From positions 122,802 to 186,801 of the forward strand of contig NZ_FODD01000017.1 of assembly GCF_900110255.1 (NCBI RefSeq): DNA of 64,000 nt, written 5' to 3'. Numbering within the stretch: the stretch's first letter is position 1; every line of letters begins with the position of its first letter. Position numbers and translations under genes: made by a program. The notes under the pieces were generated by a model. The model was given only the letters and a program-made list of their open reading frames with translations, had not been told where the DNA came from and searched no databases. This DNA is from Actinacidiphila rubida (GTDB lineage Bacteria; Actinomycetota; Actinomycetes; Streptomycetales; Streptomycetaceae). Below are positions 1 to 8,525 of the stretch, piece after piece.

Positions 1-534
1 GAAGTCACTGGCTCCGGGGAAGTACGGGAGCAGTGCGGTCAGTCCGTCCAGCGTCGTCCCGTGGTTGTCCGGGGCCAGGCCGACCAGGGCGTTCACCTTG
101 GCCGCGCCGCCCAGGAACTTCAGGTAGTAGCGGGGCATCATGCCGCCCTGCGAGTGGCCGACGATGTCGACCTTGGCGGCGTGGGTGGCGGCGAGCACCC
201 GATCGGTGAAGTCCGACAACTGCCGGGCGGAATCGGCGATCGGGCCGAGCCCGCCGACGAGGGACTCCCCCGGCAGCATGCCGTAGTCGAAGGAGAAGAC
301 GCAGTATCCGCGTGCCTCCAGGTAGGGGGCGAAGACGAGCCAGTTGTCGGTGCCGCTCGCGAAGGTGCCGTGCACGAGCACGACAGGACGGGGGTGTTGG
401 GCCGAGGGGCGGCAGGAGAAGTCGTTCCAGCCGCTGGACGGTGCGGAGTCGGCCGACGCGGCGGCAGTGGGGACGACCGCCATCGCGGTCGCCAGGGAGA
501 AGGCGGCAAGGAGCCGTCTCCAGGGCAGCCTCAT
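1..534 (-). CDS. Secreted lipase/esterase, 3' end cut by window edge
   Basis: Extracellular alpha/beta-hydrolase that probably hydrolyses ester bonds of lipids. The 178 visible residues begin with a Sec signal peptide (basic MRLPWRR, then a hydrophobic stretch, AxA-type cleavage near residues 25-28). Next come the oxyanion-loop motif VHGTF (54-58) and the nucleophile elbow GHSQG (126-130, Ser128). The Asp and His of the triad would lie beyond base 1. The ATG at 534 is preceded by a good GAGGAG ribosome site. This layout fits actinobacterial class-2-type lipases. It is the first gene after the dnaE2 terminator and has its own upstream region with a duplicated operator-like motif. Substrate is not readable from the sequence. 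Confidence 0.85.
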   Translation of the reverse strand, partial: MRLPWRRLLAAFSLATAMAVVPTAAASADSAPSSGWNDFSCRPSAQHPRPVVLVHGTFASGTDNWLVFAPYLEARGYCVFSFDYGMLPGESLVGGLGPIADSARQLSDFTDRVLAATHAAKVDIVGHSQGGMMPRYYLKFLGGAAKVNALVGLAPDNHGTTLDGLTALLPYFPGASDF

Positions 535-641
535 GTGATCTCCTCGCAGGTCGGGAAGTCGACGGCACGCGGCCGCACTGGGCCGCGGCCACGGCGCACT
601 CGCGCCCTGTGATCCGGATCACGCGTACTGGGCTCCCGACA

Positions 642-689
642 AGTTACGCACGAGTAGAAAGCGGCTGACTAGTTACGCGCGAGTAAAAA
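642..689. promoter_or_regulatory. Duplicated operator-like motif upstream of the lipase
   Basis: Two near-identical 19-bp copies lie at 642-660 and 671-689, 29 bp apart, reading AGTTACGCRCGAGTARAAA. The second contains TTAC-N6-GTAA (673-686), a TetR-type dyad; the first is one base off. They sit between the dnaE2 terminator and the lipase start, so they probably control the lipase. Which regulator binds is unknown. Confidence 0.5.
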
Positions 690-696
690 ATCGTGG

Positions 697-724
697 GCCG
701 CTTGTCAGTTGGATGACAAGCGGC
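697..724 (-). terminator. Rho-independent terminator of dnaE2
   Basis: A perfect 11-bp stem (697-707 with 714-724) and a 6-base loop lie 18 bases past the dnaE2 stop. On the minus strand the stem is followed, after six bases, by a run of six T, a good intrinsic terminator for this genus. Confidence 0.85.
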
Positions 725-742
725 GGCGCCGCACCCGTCCCG

Positions 743-3700
743 TCATCCCGCGCTTCCGGGGCTGGAGTGCCACAGCTTGCGACCGGTGGCCGCGCCGTTG
801 CCCGCGGGCCGCAGGTCGGCCCAGGGGTGCATCTCGTACCCGGTGGACAGGTGGATCCGGCGGTTGTCCGCGGGGTGGAGCGGCCCGCCGTCCCCGTCCT
901 CGCCCCCGGGAGTCTCGGCGAGCCGCTCGGCGACGGCCTCCAGGCCTCCGGTGCGGCGGAGTTCGACGAGCTCGGCGAGGTTCCAGGCGGCGGCGCCCAC
1001 CACGCTCAGGCTCTGCGGCCCGCGCCGCTGGACCACGCCCCGTACCAGCAGCAGGAAGGAGTGGAAGACGGTGTGGGCGCACGCCTCGTGGCTGTCCTCG
1101 AAGAAGGCGCAGTCCACCAGGCCGGTGCCGTCGTCGAGAGTGGTGAAGATGACGCGCCGGCCGGAGCGGATCGGCGGGGTCTGGGTGGCGCCCTTGGCCC
1201 CGGCGACCAGCACCGTCTGCCCATGCCGTATCCCCCGCAGCGACTTCGCGGGAACGACCCCCAGCTCGGCCAGGAAGGAGTGGTGATCGTGCATCAGATG
1301 GCGGGAGGCGTCCATGCCGAGGACGCCCAGCTCGGCGCCCAGGCGTTCGCCGTCGTCCATGTCGGGCAGCCCGGCGGGCGCGGCCGGCCCCTCGCTTCCG
1401 CCGATCGGAAGCTGGCCGGCGCCGGCGCCCTTGGTCCGCCCCTGCCGGTGCAGCTCGGCGATCTGCAGCAGCAGGTCGCGCCGGTTGTCGCCGAAGCAGT
1501 CCAACGCGCCGACCTGGGCAAGCCGTTCGGCGACCGGACGGCCCGGGCGGGCCCGCTGCCACAGGTCCGGCAGCGAGGAGTAGGGCCGGCCCGCCACCAG
1601 CCGCTCCGTCTCGGCCTCGCTGATGCCGTGCACGTCCGCGAGGCCCAGCCGCAACCCCCATTTACCCGAAGCCAGTTCGATCCGGTAGTCCTTCTCGGAC
1701 CGGTTCACGTCCAGCGGCAGCACCGGCACCCCGCGCCGCCGCGCGTCGGCGAGCAGCAGCCGCTTGGGGTACATGCCGGGGTCGTGGGTGAGCACCCCGG
1801 CGTAAAAGGCGGCCGGGCGGTGGGCCTTGAGCCAGGCCGACTGGTAGGTGGGCACCGCGAAGGCGACGGCGTGCGCCTTGCAGAAGCCGTAGCTGCCGAA
1901 GGCGCTCAGGATCTCCGACGTGCGGCGGATCTCCTCGGCGGAGTATCCGCGGGCCCGCGCGGCGACACCGAACCGGGCCATCACCTGGCCCTGCCGCTCG
2001 GGGTCCGACAACGCGCGGCGCTGCTCGTCCGCCGCGGCCAGATCGCATCCGGTCATCTCGTGGAAGATCCTGATCACCTGTTCGTGGAAGACCACCACCC
2101 CGTAGGTCTCGCGCAGTGCCTTCTCCAGGTTCTTGTGCGGGTACCGCACCGGGGCGCGGCCGTGCCGGGCCTCGATGAACGGCCGCACCATGTCGGCGGC
2201 GACCGGCCCCGGCCGGAAGAGCGAGATGTCGACCACCAGGTCGTGGAAGGTGGCGGGCTGCAACCGGCCCACGAGGTCGCGCTGCCCGGGGGACTCGATC
2301 TGGAAGCAGCCGAGCGTCTCGGCCGACTGGATCAGTTCGTACGTGGCGGAGTCGCCCTGCGGCACCTGCTCCGGGTCGTCCAGGTCGATGTGCTCGCCGG
2401 TGGCGCGCTCGACCTCCTTGACCGCGTAGGCCATCGCGGACTGCATCCGCACGCCCAGGACGTCGAGTTTGAGCAGCTTGAGGTCCTCCACGTCCTCCTT
2501 GTCGAACTGCGACATGGGGAAGCCCTCGCCGCTGGTGGGCATCACCGGGGTGCGGTCCAGCAGCGTCGCGTCGGACAGCAGGACCCCGCACGGGTGCATG
2601 GCGATGCCCCGCGGCAGGCCGTCCAGCGCCTCGACCAGTTCCCACAGCCGCCCGTGGTCCTCGCCCGACACGGCCCGCAGCTCGGGCAGTTCGGCCAGCG
2701 CGGCACGCGCGTCCTTGGCGCGGATGTGCGGGAACGACTTGGCGAGCCGGTCGACGACCGCCGGCTCCATGCCGAGCGCGGCACCCACGTCCCGTACCGC
2801 GTGGCGCACCCGGTAGGTCTCCGGCATCGCCACGGTGGCGACCCGCTCCGCCCCGAACCGGTTGAAGATCGCCTGGTAGACGTCGATCCGGCGGGCGGAC
2901 TCCACGTCGATGTCGATGTCGGGCAGTTCCTTGCGGCGGACGGACAGGAAGCGCTCCATGAGCAGGCCGTGCTCGACGGGGTCCGCGGACGCGATCCCCA
3001 GCAGGTGGTTGACCAGCGAACCGGCGCCGGAGCCACGCGCGGCGACCCGGACGCGCATGGTGTTCTTCACGTCGTCGACGACCTGGCCGACGGTGAGGAA
3101 GTACGGCGCGAAGCGCAGTTGCCGGATGACGTCGAGCTCCCCCTCCAGCCGTCTCCAGTAGTACGGCCTCCGGTCGTAGCCCTTGCGGATCATGCCGGCC
3201 GTGCAGCGCGAGTGCAGGATGCGGTCGGCGGTACGGGCGCTGTCGTCCAGGAGTGCGGACTCGGGGAAGTGCGGGCGCCCGATGCCCAGGTCCTCCCGGG
3301 GGTCCACCCTGCAGTCCGCGGCGGTCTCCTCGGTCGCGCGCAGCAACTGCAGCGCGCCGGCCCGTCCCTGGCCCGCGGCTTCGGCGATCCGGTCGGCGAG
3401 CCTGGCCATGTCGGCGGAGCCCTTGAGCCAGCGCTCGCCGCTGTCCAGCCGGTCGGGCCTGCGGGTGTCGATGGGCACCAGCCGCCGGGCGGCGTCGAGG
3501 ATGTCGGCGACCTCGCTCTGATCGGGGTCGGGGTAGCGCACCGCGTTGCTGAGCACCGCGGTCACACCCTGCTCCGCGGCGAAGCCGAGGGTCCTGGCGG
3601 CCAGCCGCAGCGACCCGGATCCGGTCCCCTGCCGGTTGTGGCAGACGACCTCCAGCCGCAGCGCTCCGCCGTAGATCTCCCGCCAGGGCCCGATCAGCCG

Positions 3701-4228
3701 GGCCGCCCGGTCCGGCCGCCCCGCGGCCAGGGCGCGGCCGACCTCGGAGTCCGGCCCGAGCAGCACGTACAGACCGCGGTCGGTCAGGTCGTCCCAGTCC
3801 AGCCGGGGAATCGGCCCGCCCGCCGGCCGCGCGGGGCCGTAGCCCGGCGTCGCACGGTGCGCCGCCGACACCATCCGGCACAGGGCGGCCCACCCCTGCC
3901 CGTTCCTGGCGAGGAAGACGGCACGCGGCGCACTCTCGTCCACGAAGGCGCCGCCGCGCGCCGGCGTCCGCCGCCGGGCAGTCGCCTGCTGAGGGCTGTC
4001 CTCGTAGCCGGGGACGGCGAGTCCGGCCCCGAAGAGCGGCCGCACACCCGCCGTCTCGCACGCCTTGGCGAAGCGCACCACACCGGCGACCGTGTCCCGG
4101 TCGGTGAGCGCCAGCGCGTCCAGCCCGCGCTCCGCCGCCCGCTCCGCCAGGTGCGCCGCATGCCCGGCCCCGTATCGCAGGGAGAACCCGGACACGACGT
4201 TCAGATGGGTGAAGCCGCCACCGCCCAT
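743..4228 (-). CDS. dnaE2: Error-prone DNA polymerase III alpha subunit DnaE2 (ImuC)
   Basis: Translesion C-family polymerase of the SOS response, 1161 residues. The N-terminal PHP domain is degenerate: HLNVVSGFS near residue 8 lacks the usual second His, and ALTDRDT replaces ALTDHG, so it is probably not a nuclease. The palm carries PDIDID at about 436-441 and LKLDVLG further on, giving the three catalytic Asp. A C-terminal OB fold precedes the DnaE2 hallmark tail YEMHPWADLRPAG...KLWHSSPGSAG, which separates it from replicative DnaE1. The ATG at 4228 follows CTGGAGGCACGG. A LexA box lies 68 bp upstream. The usual partners imuA' and imuB are not next to it on either side. Confidence 0.95.
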   Translation of the reverse strand: MGGGGFTHLNVVSGFSLRYGAGHAAHLAERAAERGLDALALTDRDTVAGVVRFAKACETAGVRPLFGAGLAVPGYEDSPQQATARRRTPARGGAFVDESAPRAVFLARNGQGWAALCRMVSAAHRATPGYGPARPAGGPIPRLDWDDLTDRGLYVLLGPDSEVGRALAAGRPDRAARLIGPWREIYGGALRLEVVCHNRQGTGSGSLRLAARTLGFAAEQGVTAVLSNAVRYPDPDQSEVADILDAARRLVPIDTRRPDRLDSGERWLKGSADMARLADRIAEAAGQGRAGALQLLRATEETAADCRVDPREDLGIGRPHFPESALLDDSARTADRILHSRCTAGMIRKGYDRRPYYWRRLEGELDVIRQLRFAPYFLTVGQVVDDVKNTMRVRVAARGSGAGSLVNHLLGIASADPVEHGLLMERFLSVRRKELPDIDIDVESARRIDVYQAIFNRFGAERVATVAMPETYRVRHAVRDVGAALGMEPAVVDRLAKSFPHIRAKDARAALAELPELRAVSGEDHGRLWELVEALDGLPRGIAMHPCGVLLSDATLLDRTPVMPTSGEGFPMSQFDKEDVEDLKLLKLDVLGVRMQSAMAYAVKEVERATGEHIDLDDPEQVPQGDSATYELIQSAETLGCFQIESPGQRDLVGRLQPATFHDLVVDISLFRPGPVAADMVRPFIEARHGRAPVRYPHKNLEKALRETYGVVVFHEQVIRIFHEMTGCDLAAADEQRRALSDPERQGQVMARFGVAARARGYSAEEIRRTSEILSAFGSYGFCKAHAVAFAVPTYQSAWLKAHRPAAFYAGVLTHDPGMYPKRLLLADARRRGVPVLPLDVNRSEKDYRIELASGKWGLRLGLADVHGISEAETERLVAGRPYSSLPDLWQRARPGRPVAERLAQVGALDCFGDNRRDLLLQIAELHRQGRTKGAGAGQLPIGGSEGPAAPAGLPDMDDGERLGAELGVLGMDASRHLMHDHHSFLAELGVVPAKSLRGIRHGQTVLVAGAKGATQTPPIRSGRRVIFTTLDDGTGLVDCAFFEDSHEACAHTVFHSFLLLVRGVVQRRGPQSLSVVGAAAWNLAELVELRRTGGLEAVAERLAETPGGEDGDGGPLHPADNRRIHLSTGYEMHPWADLRPAGNGAATGRKLWHSSPGSAG

Positions 4229-4295
4229 CCGTGCCTCCAGCCGCGCTCACCCGGTACAACCATGCCCCTCCCTCACCCCCACCATAAACCAGATT

Positions 4296-4311
4296 TCGAA
4301 CACCCGTGCGA
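4296..4311. promoter_or_regulatory. LexA (SOS) box of dnaE2
   Basis: TCGAAC-ACCC-GTGCGA matches the actinobacterial LexA operator TCGAAC-N4-GTTCGA with one mismatch in the right arm. It is centred about 75 bp upstream of the dnaE2 start. DnaE2 is a known SOS gene in actinobacteria. Confidence 0.75.
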
Positions 4312-4679
4312 TCCCACGCCGCCTCCCACCTGCACGAACCTCACGCTCCCCCAGCACGCAGGCAACAGGCGCCCCCTCTTCCTCCCGACGCACAAGCCCC
4401 ACCCTCAGCACCCCGAAGCCCCACACCTCCCGACGGGCAACCCGCGCTTCCAGGGCGCGCGGAACCGCACGCCCCCCGACGGACAACCCGCGCCCCCAGC
4501 AGCCCGCGGACCAGCAGCCCGCCGGACCCGCGCGCCACGCGGGCGGGCACCCCGGACCGCCCGACGGACAACCCGCACCTTCGGGGACACGGGATTCCCC
4601 GCGCCCGACCCACACGGCACCCGCACCCCGCCACCGCCCCACGGCGGCACCCCGAACCACCGCACCCGCAAGCCACCCC
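4312..4679. other. Non-coding stretch with three 17-bp direct repeats
   Basis: No convincing gene is seen between dnaE2 and the MFS gene. The plus strand is C-rich and open frames here are Pro/Arg or Gly/Arg low complexity. A 17-bp element CCCGACGGRCAACCCGC occurs at 4429-4445, 4475-4491 and 4560-4576, with a weaker relative near 4383. The stretch lies where imuB might be expected. I see no remnant of it. Confidence 0.6.
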
Positions 4680-6029
4680 TCAGGTGACCGCCTCGGCGCT
4701 CCCGTCCCCCGCGGCGGAAGCCGCACCCGAACCCCCACTCGCATGGCCGTCCCCGTCCGAACCCCCACCCGCGTGGCCGCGGTCACGGCCGTCCCCCGCA
4801 CCGCCCCCGCCACCGCCACCGCCAAGGCAGGCGTCCGCGCCGGCAGACGCGTCCGCGCCGCGGCGCCGAAGCAACAACCACGCCGCGAGCGGCCCGGCCA
4901 CGCCGACACCCACCAACTGCAGCCGGTAGTCGGCGACCGCCACCAGCCCGGCGCCCAGCCCCGCGGCCGCCGCGTTCGGCGCGAAGACGACCGTGCCCGC
5001 CGCGGCCGACACCCGGCCGACCATCTCCTGCGGCGTCCGCTGCTGCACCGCGGTGAAGACCGCCACGATCACCCAGGGCAGCCCGACGCCGATCGCCAGG
5101 GTCCCGGCCAGGACCACGGGCAGCTCCGCGACCGCCCGCGCCGCCGCACCGGAGGTGAACAGCACCAGCCCGATCGCGGCGAACGCCCGCTCCCCCAGCC
5201 GCCGCATGCACGCACCGGCGACGACTCCGGCCACGATCGAACCGCAGCCCTGCACCGCGTACAGCACCCCGACGAAGGCGGGCGGCCGATGGAGCCCGAC
5301 GTCGTTCATCTGATAGATCGCCGCGCTGCTGATCCCCGACAACAGCATCGCCGTGGCACCCGCGGCGACCAGCCGCCCGAGCAGTGGATCGCACCTCAGA
5401 TACCTGATCCCTTGGGCGCTCTGCTCCCGCCAGCCGGACTCCGGTAGGGCTGGCGGCCGTTCGCGGACCCGGAGCGAGGCGAAGGCCAGGGCCGCCAGGA
5501 CGAACGTGACCGCGTCCAGGACGGCGACCGCTCCGCCGCCGAACCGGACGAACAGGCCTGCGCCGGCGAGCGGGGCGACCAGCTTCATCGCCTCGTTGAC
5601 CGTCATCCGCAAGCCGTTGAAGTCACCGCGCAGGGCCGGCGGCACCGCCGCGACCACGAGTCCCGCCTCGGCCGCGTCGGACAGCACCGTCGCCGTGCCG
5701 ATCACGGCGAGGACCGCGAACAGCAGCCAGACGTCCCGCCCCGCGCGCACCGCGAGCAGCACCGGGAGCAGGGCGGCGAGCACCACGTTCACCCAGATCA
5801 GCAGTGGTCTGCGCCGGACCCGGTCGGCGAGGGCGCCGAGGACGGGGCCGGCCAGCACCGGCACCCAGAGGCAGATCGTCACGACCGCGGCCAGGCTGCT
5901 GGACCCGGTCAGGGTCTTCACCCACACGCCCGCGACCAGCATCATCGCCGAGTCCCCGAACCCGGAGACCAGCACTCCGCCCAAGTACGTCGCCGCCACC
6001 CGGTCCGCCAGGACCCTCCGCACCGTCAC
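4680..6029 (-). CDS. MFS efflux transporter (DHA3/MefA-like)
   Basis: Integral membrane exporter of the major facilitator superfamily, about 449 residues with around 12 hydrophobic helices. The loop between helices 2 and 3 has the family motif as GALADRVRRRPLLI. The C-terminus ends in a long Gly/Asp-rich hydrophilic tail (about residues 400-449) beginning after ...LLLRRRGADASAG. The frame stays open upstream, but GTG at 6029 (or 6023) starts a natural N-terminus just before the first helix. This start sits in the left arm of the ArsR operator, and CAATACATTG upstream suggests a leaderless message. It is divergent from the ArsR regulator, which probably represses it. The substrate is unknown; drugs or toxic metabolites are likely. 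Confidence 0.85.
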   Translation of the reverse strand: MTVRRVLADRVAATYLGGVLVSGFGDSAMMLVAGVWVKTLTGSSSLAAVVTICLWVPVLAGPVLGALADRVRRRPLLIWVNVVLAALLPVLLAVRAGRDVWLLFAVLAVIGTATVLSDAAEAGLVVAAVPPALRGDFNGLRMTVNEAMKLVAPLAGAGLFVRFGGGAVAVLDAVTFVLAALAFASLRVRERPPALPESGWREQSAQGIRYLRCDPLLGRLVAAGATAMLLSGISSAAIYQMNDVGLHRPPAFVGVLYAVQGCGSIVAGVVAGACMRRLGERAFAAIGLVLFTSGAAARAVAELPVVLAGTLAIGVGLPWVIVAVFTAVQQRTPQEMVGRVSAAAGTVVFAPNAAAAGLGAGLVAVADYRLQLVGVGVAGPLAAWLLLRRRGADASAGADACLGGGGGGGGAGDGRDRGHAGGGSDGDGHASGGSGAASAAGDGSAEAVT

Positions 6030-6058
6030 AACTCCCAATGTATTGCTGGGGAGTTGTG
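6027..6058. promoter_or_regulatory. Palindromic operator between MFS pump and arsR-type gene
   Basis: Perfect 10-bp arms CACAACTCCC (6027-6036) and GGGAGTTGTG (6049-6058) flank an inner CAAT-GT-ATTG dyad. This is the size and AT-cored form of ArsR-family operators. It overlaps the MFS start codon and presumed promoter and lies 75 bp before the regulator, so the regulator probably represses the pump and perhaps itself. Confidence 0.7.
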
Positions 6059-6133
6059 ACGGGCAATCCCCCGCACGCCTGCGCCTCCCCCATCCGCCCG
6101 CCCCACCGGCGGGAGGCGCGGTGTAATGGGGAC

Positions 6134-6673
6134 ATGACGGCGACCGATCCCCTGCTGCGCGCGCTGGCCCACCCGGTGCGGCTGCGCATGGTGTCCCTGG
6201 TGTGGACCGCGCCGCTGTCGGCCGCCGAACTCGCCCGGGAACTGGGGATCTCGCACGCACTGGCCAGCCAGCACCTGCGCCGCCTGGACGAGGCCGGCGT
6301 CGTCGAACTCGCGGAGGTGCGGGCCAACCGGGGCGGCCGCGAGCGCCGCTACCGCGCGGTGCACGGCACTCCGCTGTCCGACCAGCGCGGGGAGGCGGCC
6401 GCGCCGCTGCTCGCCGAGGCGCTGGCGCACACCCTGAGGGAACGGGCCGGACGCCGCGCCCACGATGCCGAAGGGGTCACCGCGGACGCGGAGTTGTGGG
6501 TGTCCCCCGACGCGTGGGAGGACTTCCGCGGCCGGCTTGCCGTGCTGCTCGACGATCTGCACGGGGCCGCCCGGCCTCCGCATACCCCCGGCACGACGGC
6601 GATCGGCGTGACGGCGATGGTCTTCCCGCTGCGCGAGGACGGCCCGCAGGCCGCCGATCCGCCGAACGGGTGA
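6134..6673 (+). CDS. ArsR-family winged-helix repressor
   Basis: DNA-binding regulator of 179 residues. Residues 5-80 form a typical ArsR winged helix: LLRALAHPVRLRMV, then AAELARELGISHALASQHLRRLDEAG cut by a helix-turn-helix, then a basic wing NRGGRERRYR. The canonical metal-binding Cys motif (ELCVCDL) is absent, so it more likely senses an organic ligand or drug than a metal. The C-terminal 100 residues are a helical extension as in the larger HTH_20 members. ATG at 6134 follows GGGGAC. Divergent from the MFS pump with a shared palindrome between them, a classic repressor-pump pair. Confidence 0.9.
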   Translation: MTATDPLLRALAHPVRLRMVSLVWTAPLSAAELARELGISHALASQHLRRLDEAGVVELAEVRANRGGRERRYRAVHGTPLSDQRGEAAAPLLAEALAHTLRERAGRRAHDAEGVTADAELWVSPDAWEDFRGRLAVLLDDLHGAARPPHTPGTTAIGVTAMVFPLREDGPQAADPPNG

Positions 6674-6842
6674 TCTTGCCGCGCACGGCCGCCGGGGTGG
6701 AACAACCGTGCGAAGCCCCTCGTTGGCGTGTGTGAGCGAGGACACACGAGGATGAGAGCAGGAACGACCGCAGGCGACCGACCGCACACTCCACCGGCCG
6801 CAGCGAACCGACCACCGCAGGACCCACCCCACCGGAGCCGTC

Positions 6843-7310
6843 ATGAGCCAGCCGCCCGCCACCAGCCCCCTGTTCGACCTTCTGCGCGAGAACGACACCG
6901 GCGTACTCGTCACGCTGAAGAAGGACGGCAGGCCGCAGCTGTCCAACGTGTCGTTCACCTATGACGAACCGAGCCGCACGATCCGCATATCGGCGACTGC
7001 GGACCGCGCCAAGACCCGCAACCTCCGGCGGGACCCGCGCGCGACCTTCTACGTCACCACCCCGGACATGGGGGCGTACCTGGTCACCGAGGCCGAGGCC
7101 GAACTGACTCCGACGGCCGCCGATCCCCACGACGCCACCGTGGAGGAACTGATCGAGGTCTACCGGGCGATCGGGGGAGAGCACCCGGACTGGGACGAGT
7201 ACCGCGCCGCGATGGTCGCCGACCGCAGGCTGGTGATCCGGCTTCCGATCGACCACGCCTACGGATGGGGCCGCAGCCAGGGCGGCACCAGCGGCGCGGT
7301 GGAGCGCTGA
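6843..7310 (+). CDS. PPOX-class F420/flavin-dependent oxidoreductase
   Basis: Small split-barrel flavoprotein of 155 residues in the pyridoxamine-phosphate-oxidase-like superfamily. The N-terminal strand pattern GVLVTLKKDGRPQLSNVSF (about 20-38) and the cofactor loop RAKTRNLRRDPRATFYV (about 55-71) match the actinobacterial FDOR-B group, which uses F420 or FMN to reduce small molecules. ATG at 6843 follows GGAG with 5-base spacing. It stands alone, convergent with the WYL regulator. Physiological substrate cannot be read; assignment to F420 rather than FMN is an inference from the family. Confidence 0.85.
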   Translation: MSQPPATSPLFDLLRENDTGVLVTLKKDGRPQLSNVSFTYDEPSRTIRISATADRAKTRNLRRDPRATFYVTTPDMGAYLVTEAEAELTPTAADPHDATVEELIEVYRAIGGEHPDWDEYRAAMVADRRLVIRLPIDHAYGWGRSQGGTSGAVER

Positions 7311-7406
7311 GCCGGGACGAGGTGCGGGCGGCGGCACAGGGCGAGGGCGAAGCAGGTCCGGGCCAGAGCTCTCCCCCGTACGGGCCGCCGCGGGGACGCG
7401 TTGTGG

Positions 7407-8372
7407 TCAGCTTCCGTGGCCGCGGTCGGCCGAGCGGGTGAGACGAGCGGCCACCACCCGCACGTGGTCGGCGAGTTCGGGGGGCTCCTTGACCTCGAAG
7501 TCCACGCCGAGCATGCCGAGGAACATGGCCAGCGCGTCCAGCGACTCGAACCCGGTGACGAGTTCGCAGCTGTCCTCGCCGAGTTCGGTGATCGTCCCGA
7601 AGCCGGACCAGGCGAGCCGGCGGACGGCGTCCGCGGGGGCGTGCAGCACCACGCGGGCCTCGTACCGGTAGGCCCGGGAGGTGACGCCCTTGGCGACGTA
7701 GGAGGCGGCGTCGTCCGGGAGTTGGCGCGGGGTGAAGCGCGGGCCCGTGGGGGTCTTGGGCTCCATGCGGTCCACGCGGAAGGTCCGCCAGTCGGCGCGG
7801 GCGACGTCGTAGGCGAGCAGGTACCAACGGCGGTTGTGGTGCACCAGGCGATACGGCTCGACCTCGCGGCGGCTGACGGCACGGGAGTGGTCGAGGTAGT
7901 CGAAGCGCAGCCGCTCGTGGTCGCGGCAGGCGGCACCGATGGCGGTGAGCGTCTCCTGGCCGACGGCGGGGCCGGGTGTGCGCTGTTCCACGGTGACCGC
8001 CTGCATGGCCTGGACGCGGTGCCGCAGCCGGGACGGCAGGACCTGTTCGAGCTTGGCCAGCGCCCGGACCGAGGTCTCCTGGATGCCCTCGACGATGCCG
8101 CCGGCACCCGTCCTCAGGCACAGCGCGACGGCCACCGCCTCCTCGTCGTCGAGGAGCAGTGGCGGCAGGGCGGCGCCCGCACCCAGGCGGTAGCCACCCG
8201 CAGTACCGGGTGCGGCATGCACGGGATAGCCGAGCGCGCGCAGCCGTTCGACGTCCCGGCGGATGGTGCGCGGGGTGACGTCGAGCCGCTCGGCCAGTTC
8301 GGGACCGGACCAGTCGCGGCGCGACTGGAGGAGGGAGAGCAGACGCAGGAGCCGCGCCGACGTTTCCAGCAT
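7407..8372 (-). CDS. DeoR-type HTH / WYL-domain transcriptional regulator
   Basis: Transcription factor of 321 residues in the YafY/PafC group. Residues 1-60 are a winged HTH (RLLRLLSLLQSRRDWSGPEL, then LDVTPRTIRRDVERLRALGY). The central WYL domain holds HHNRRWYLLAYDVARADWR, which may bind nucleic acid or a nucleotide ligand. A C-terminal WCX extension follows. The frame is open further upstream, but ATG at 8372 starts the natural N-terminus MLETSARLL. No obvious target operon is adjacent: the PPOX gene converges on it and the protease behind it is on the same strand with its own upstream region. The ligand is unknown. Confidence 0.88.
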   Translation of the reverse strand: MLETSARLLRLLSLLQSRRDWSGPELAERLDVTPRTIRRDVERLRALGYPVHAAPGTAGGYRLGAGAALPPLLLDDEEAVAVALCLRTGAGGIVEGIQETSVRALAKLEQVLPSRLRHRVQAMQAVTVEQRTPGPAVGQETLTAIGAACRDHERLRFDYLDHSRAVSRREVEPYRLVHHNRRWYLLAYDVARADWRTFRVDRMEPKTPTGPRFTPRQLPDDAASYVAKGVTSRAYRYEARVVLHAPADAVRRLAWSGFGTITELGEDSCELVTGFESLDALAMFLGMLGVDFEVKEPPELADHVRVVAARLTRSADRGHGS

Positions 8373-8525
8373 GCGGTCAGTCTGGCAGCCGTCGCGGACG
8401 GGAACGGGCCGCAAGCAGCCCCACGGACTCCGGCCGTGGGCGCGGACGGCCGGGCGGCGCACCGCCGGTGCCCCCACCGCACCCTGTGACGGTGGGGGCA
8501 CCGGGCCCGCGGGTGGGTGGTGCCG

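Noticed and set aside
713..4687. A 1324-codon open frame on the plus strand opposite dnaE2
   Set aside because: It is the antisense shadow of dnaE2. Composition is Gly/Val/Arg/His-rich with no domain motif, while the minus strand encodes clear polymerase motifs.
4247..4909. Minus-strand frame of 220 codons spanning the dnaE2 upstream gap
   Set aside because: It overlaps the MFS 3' end out of phase and is Gly/Arg/Cys low complexity without a ribosome site.
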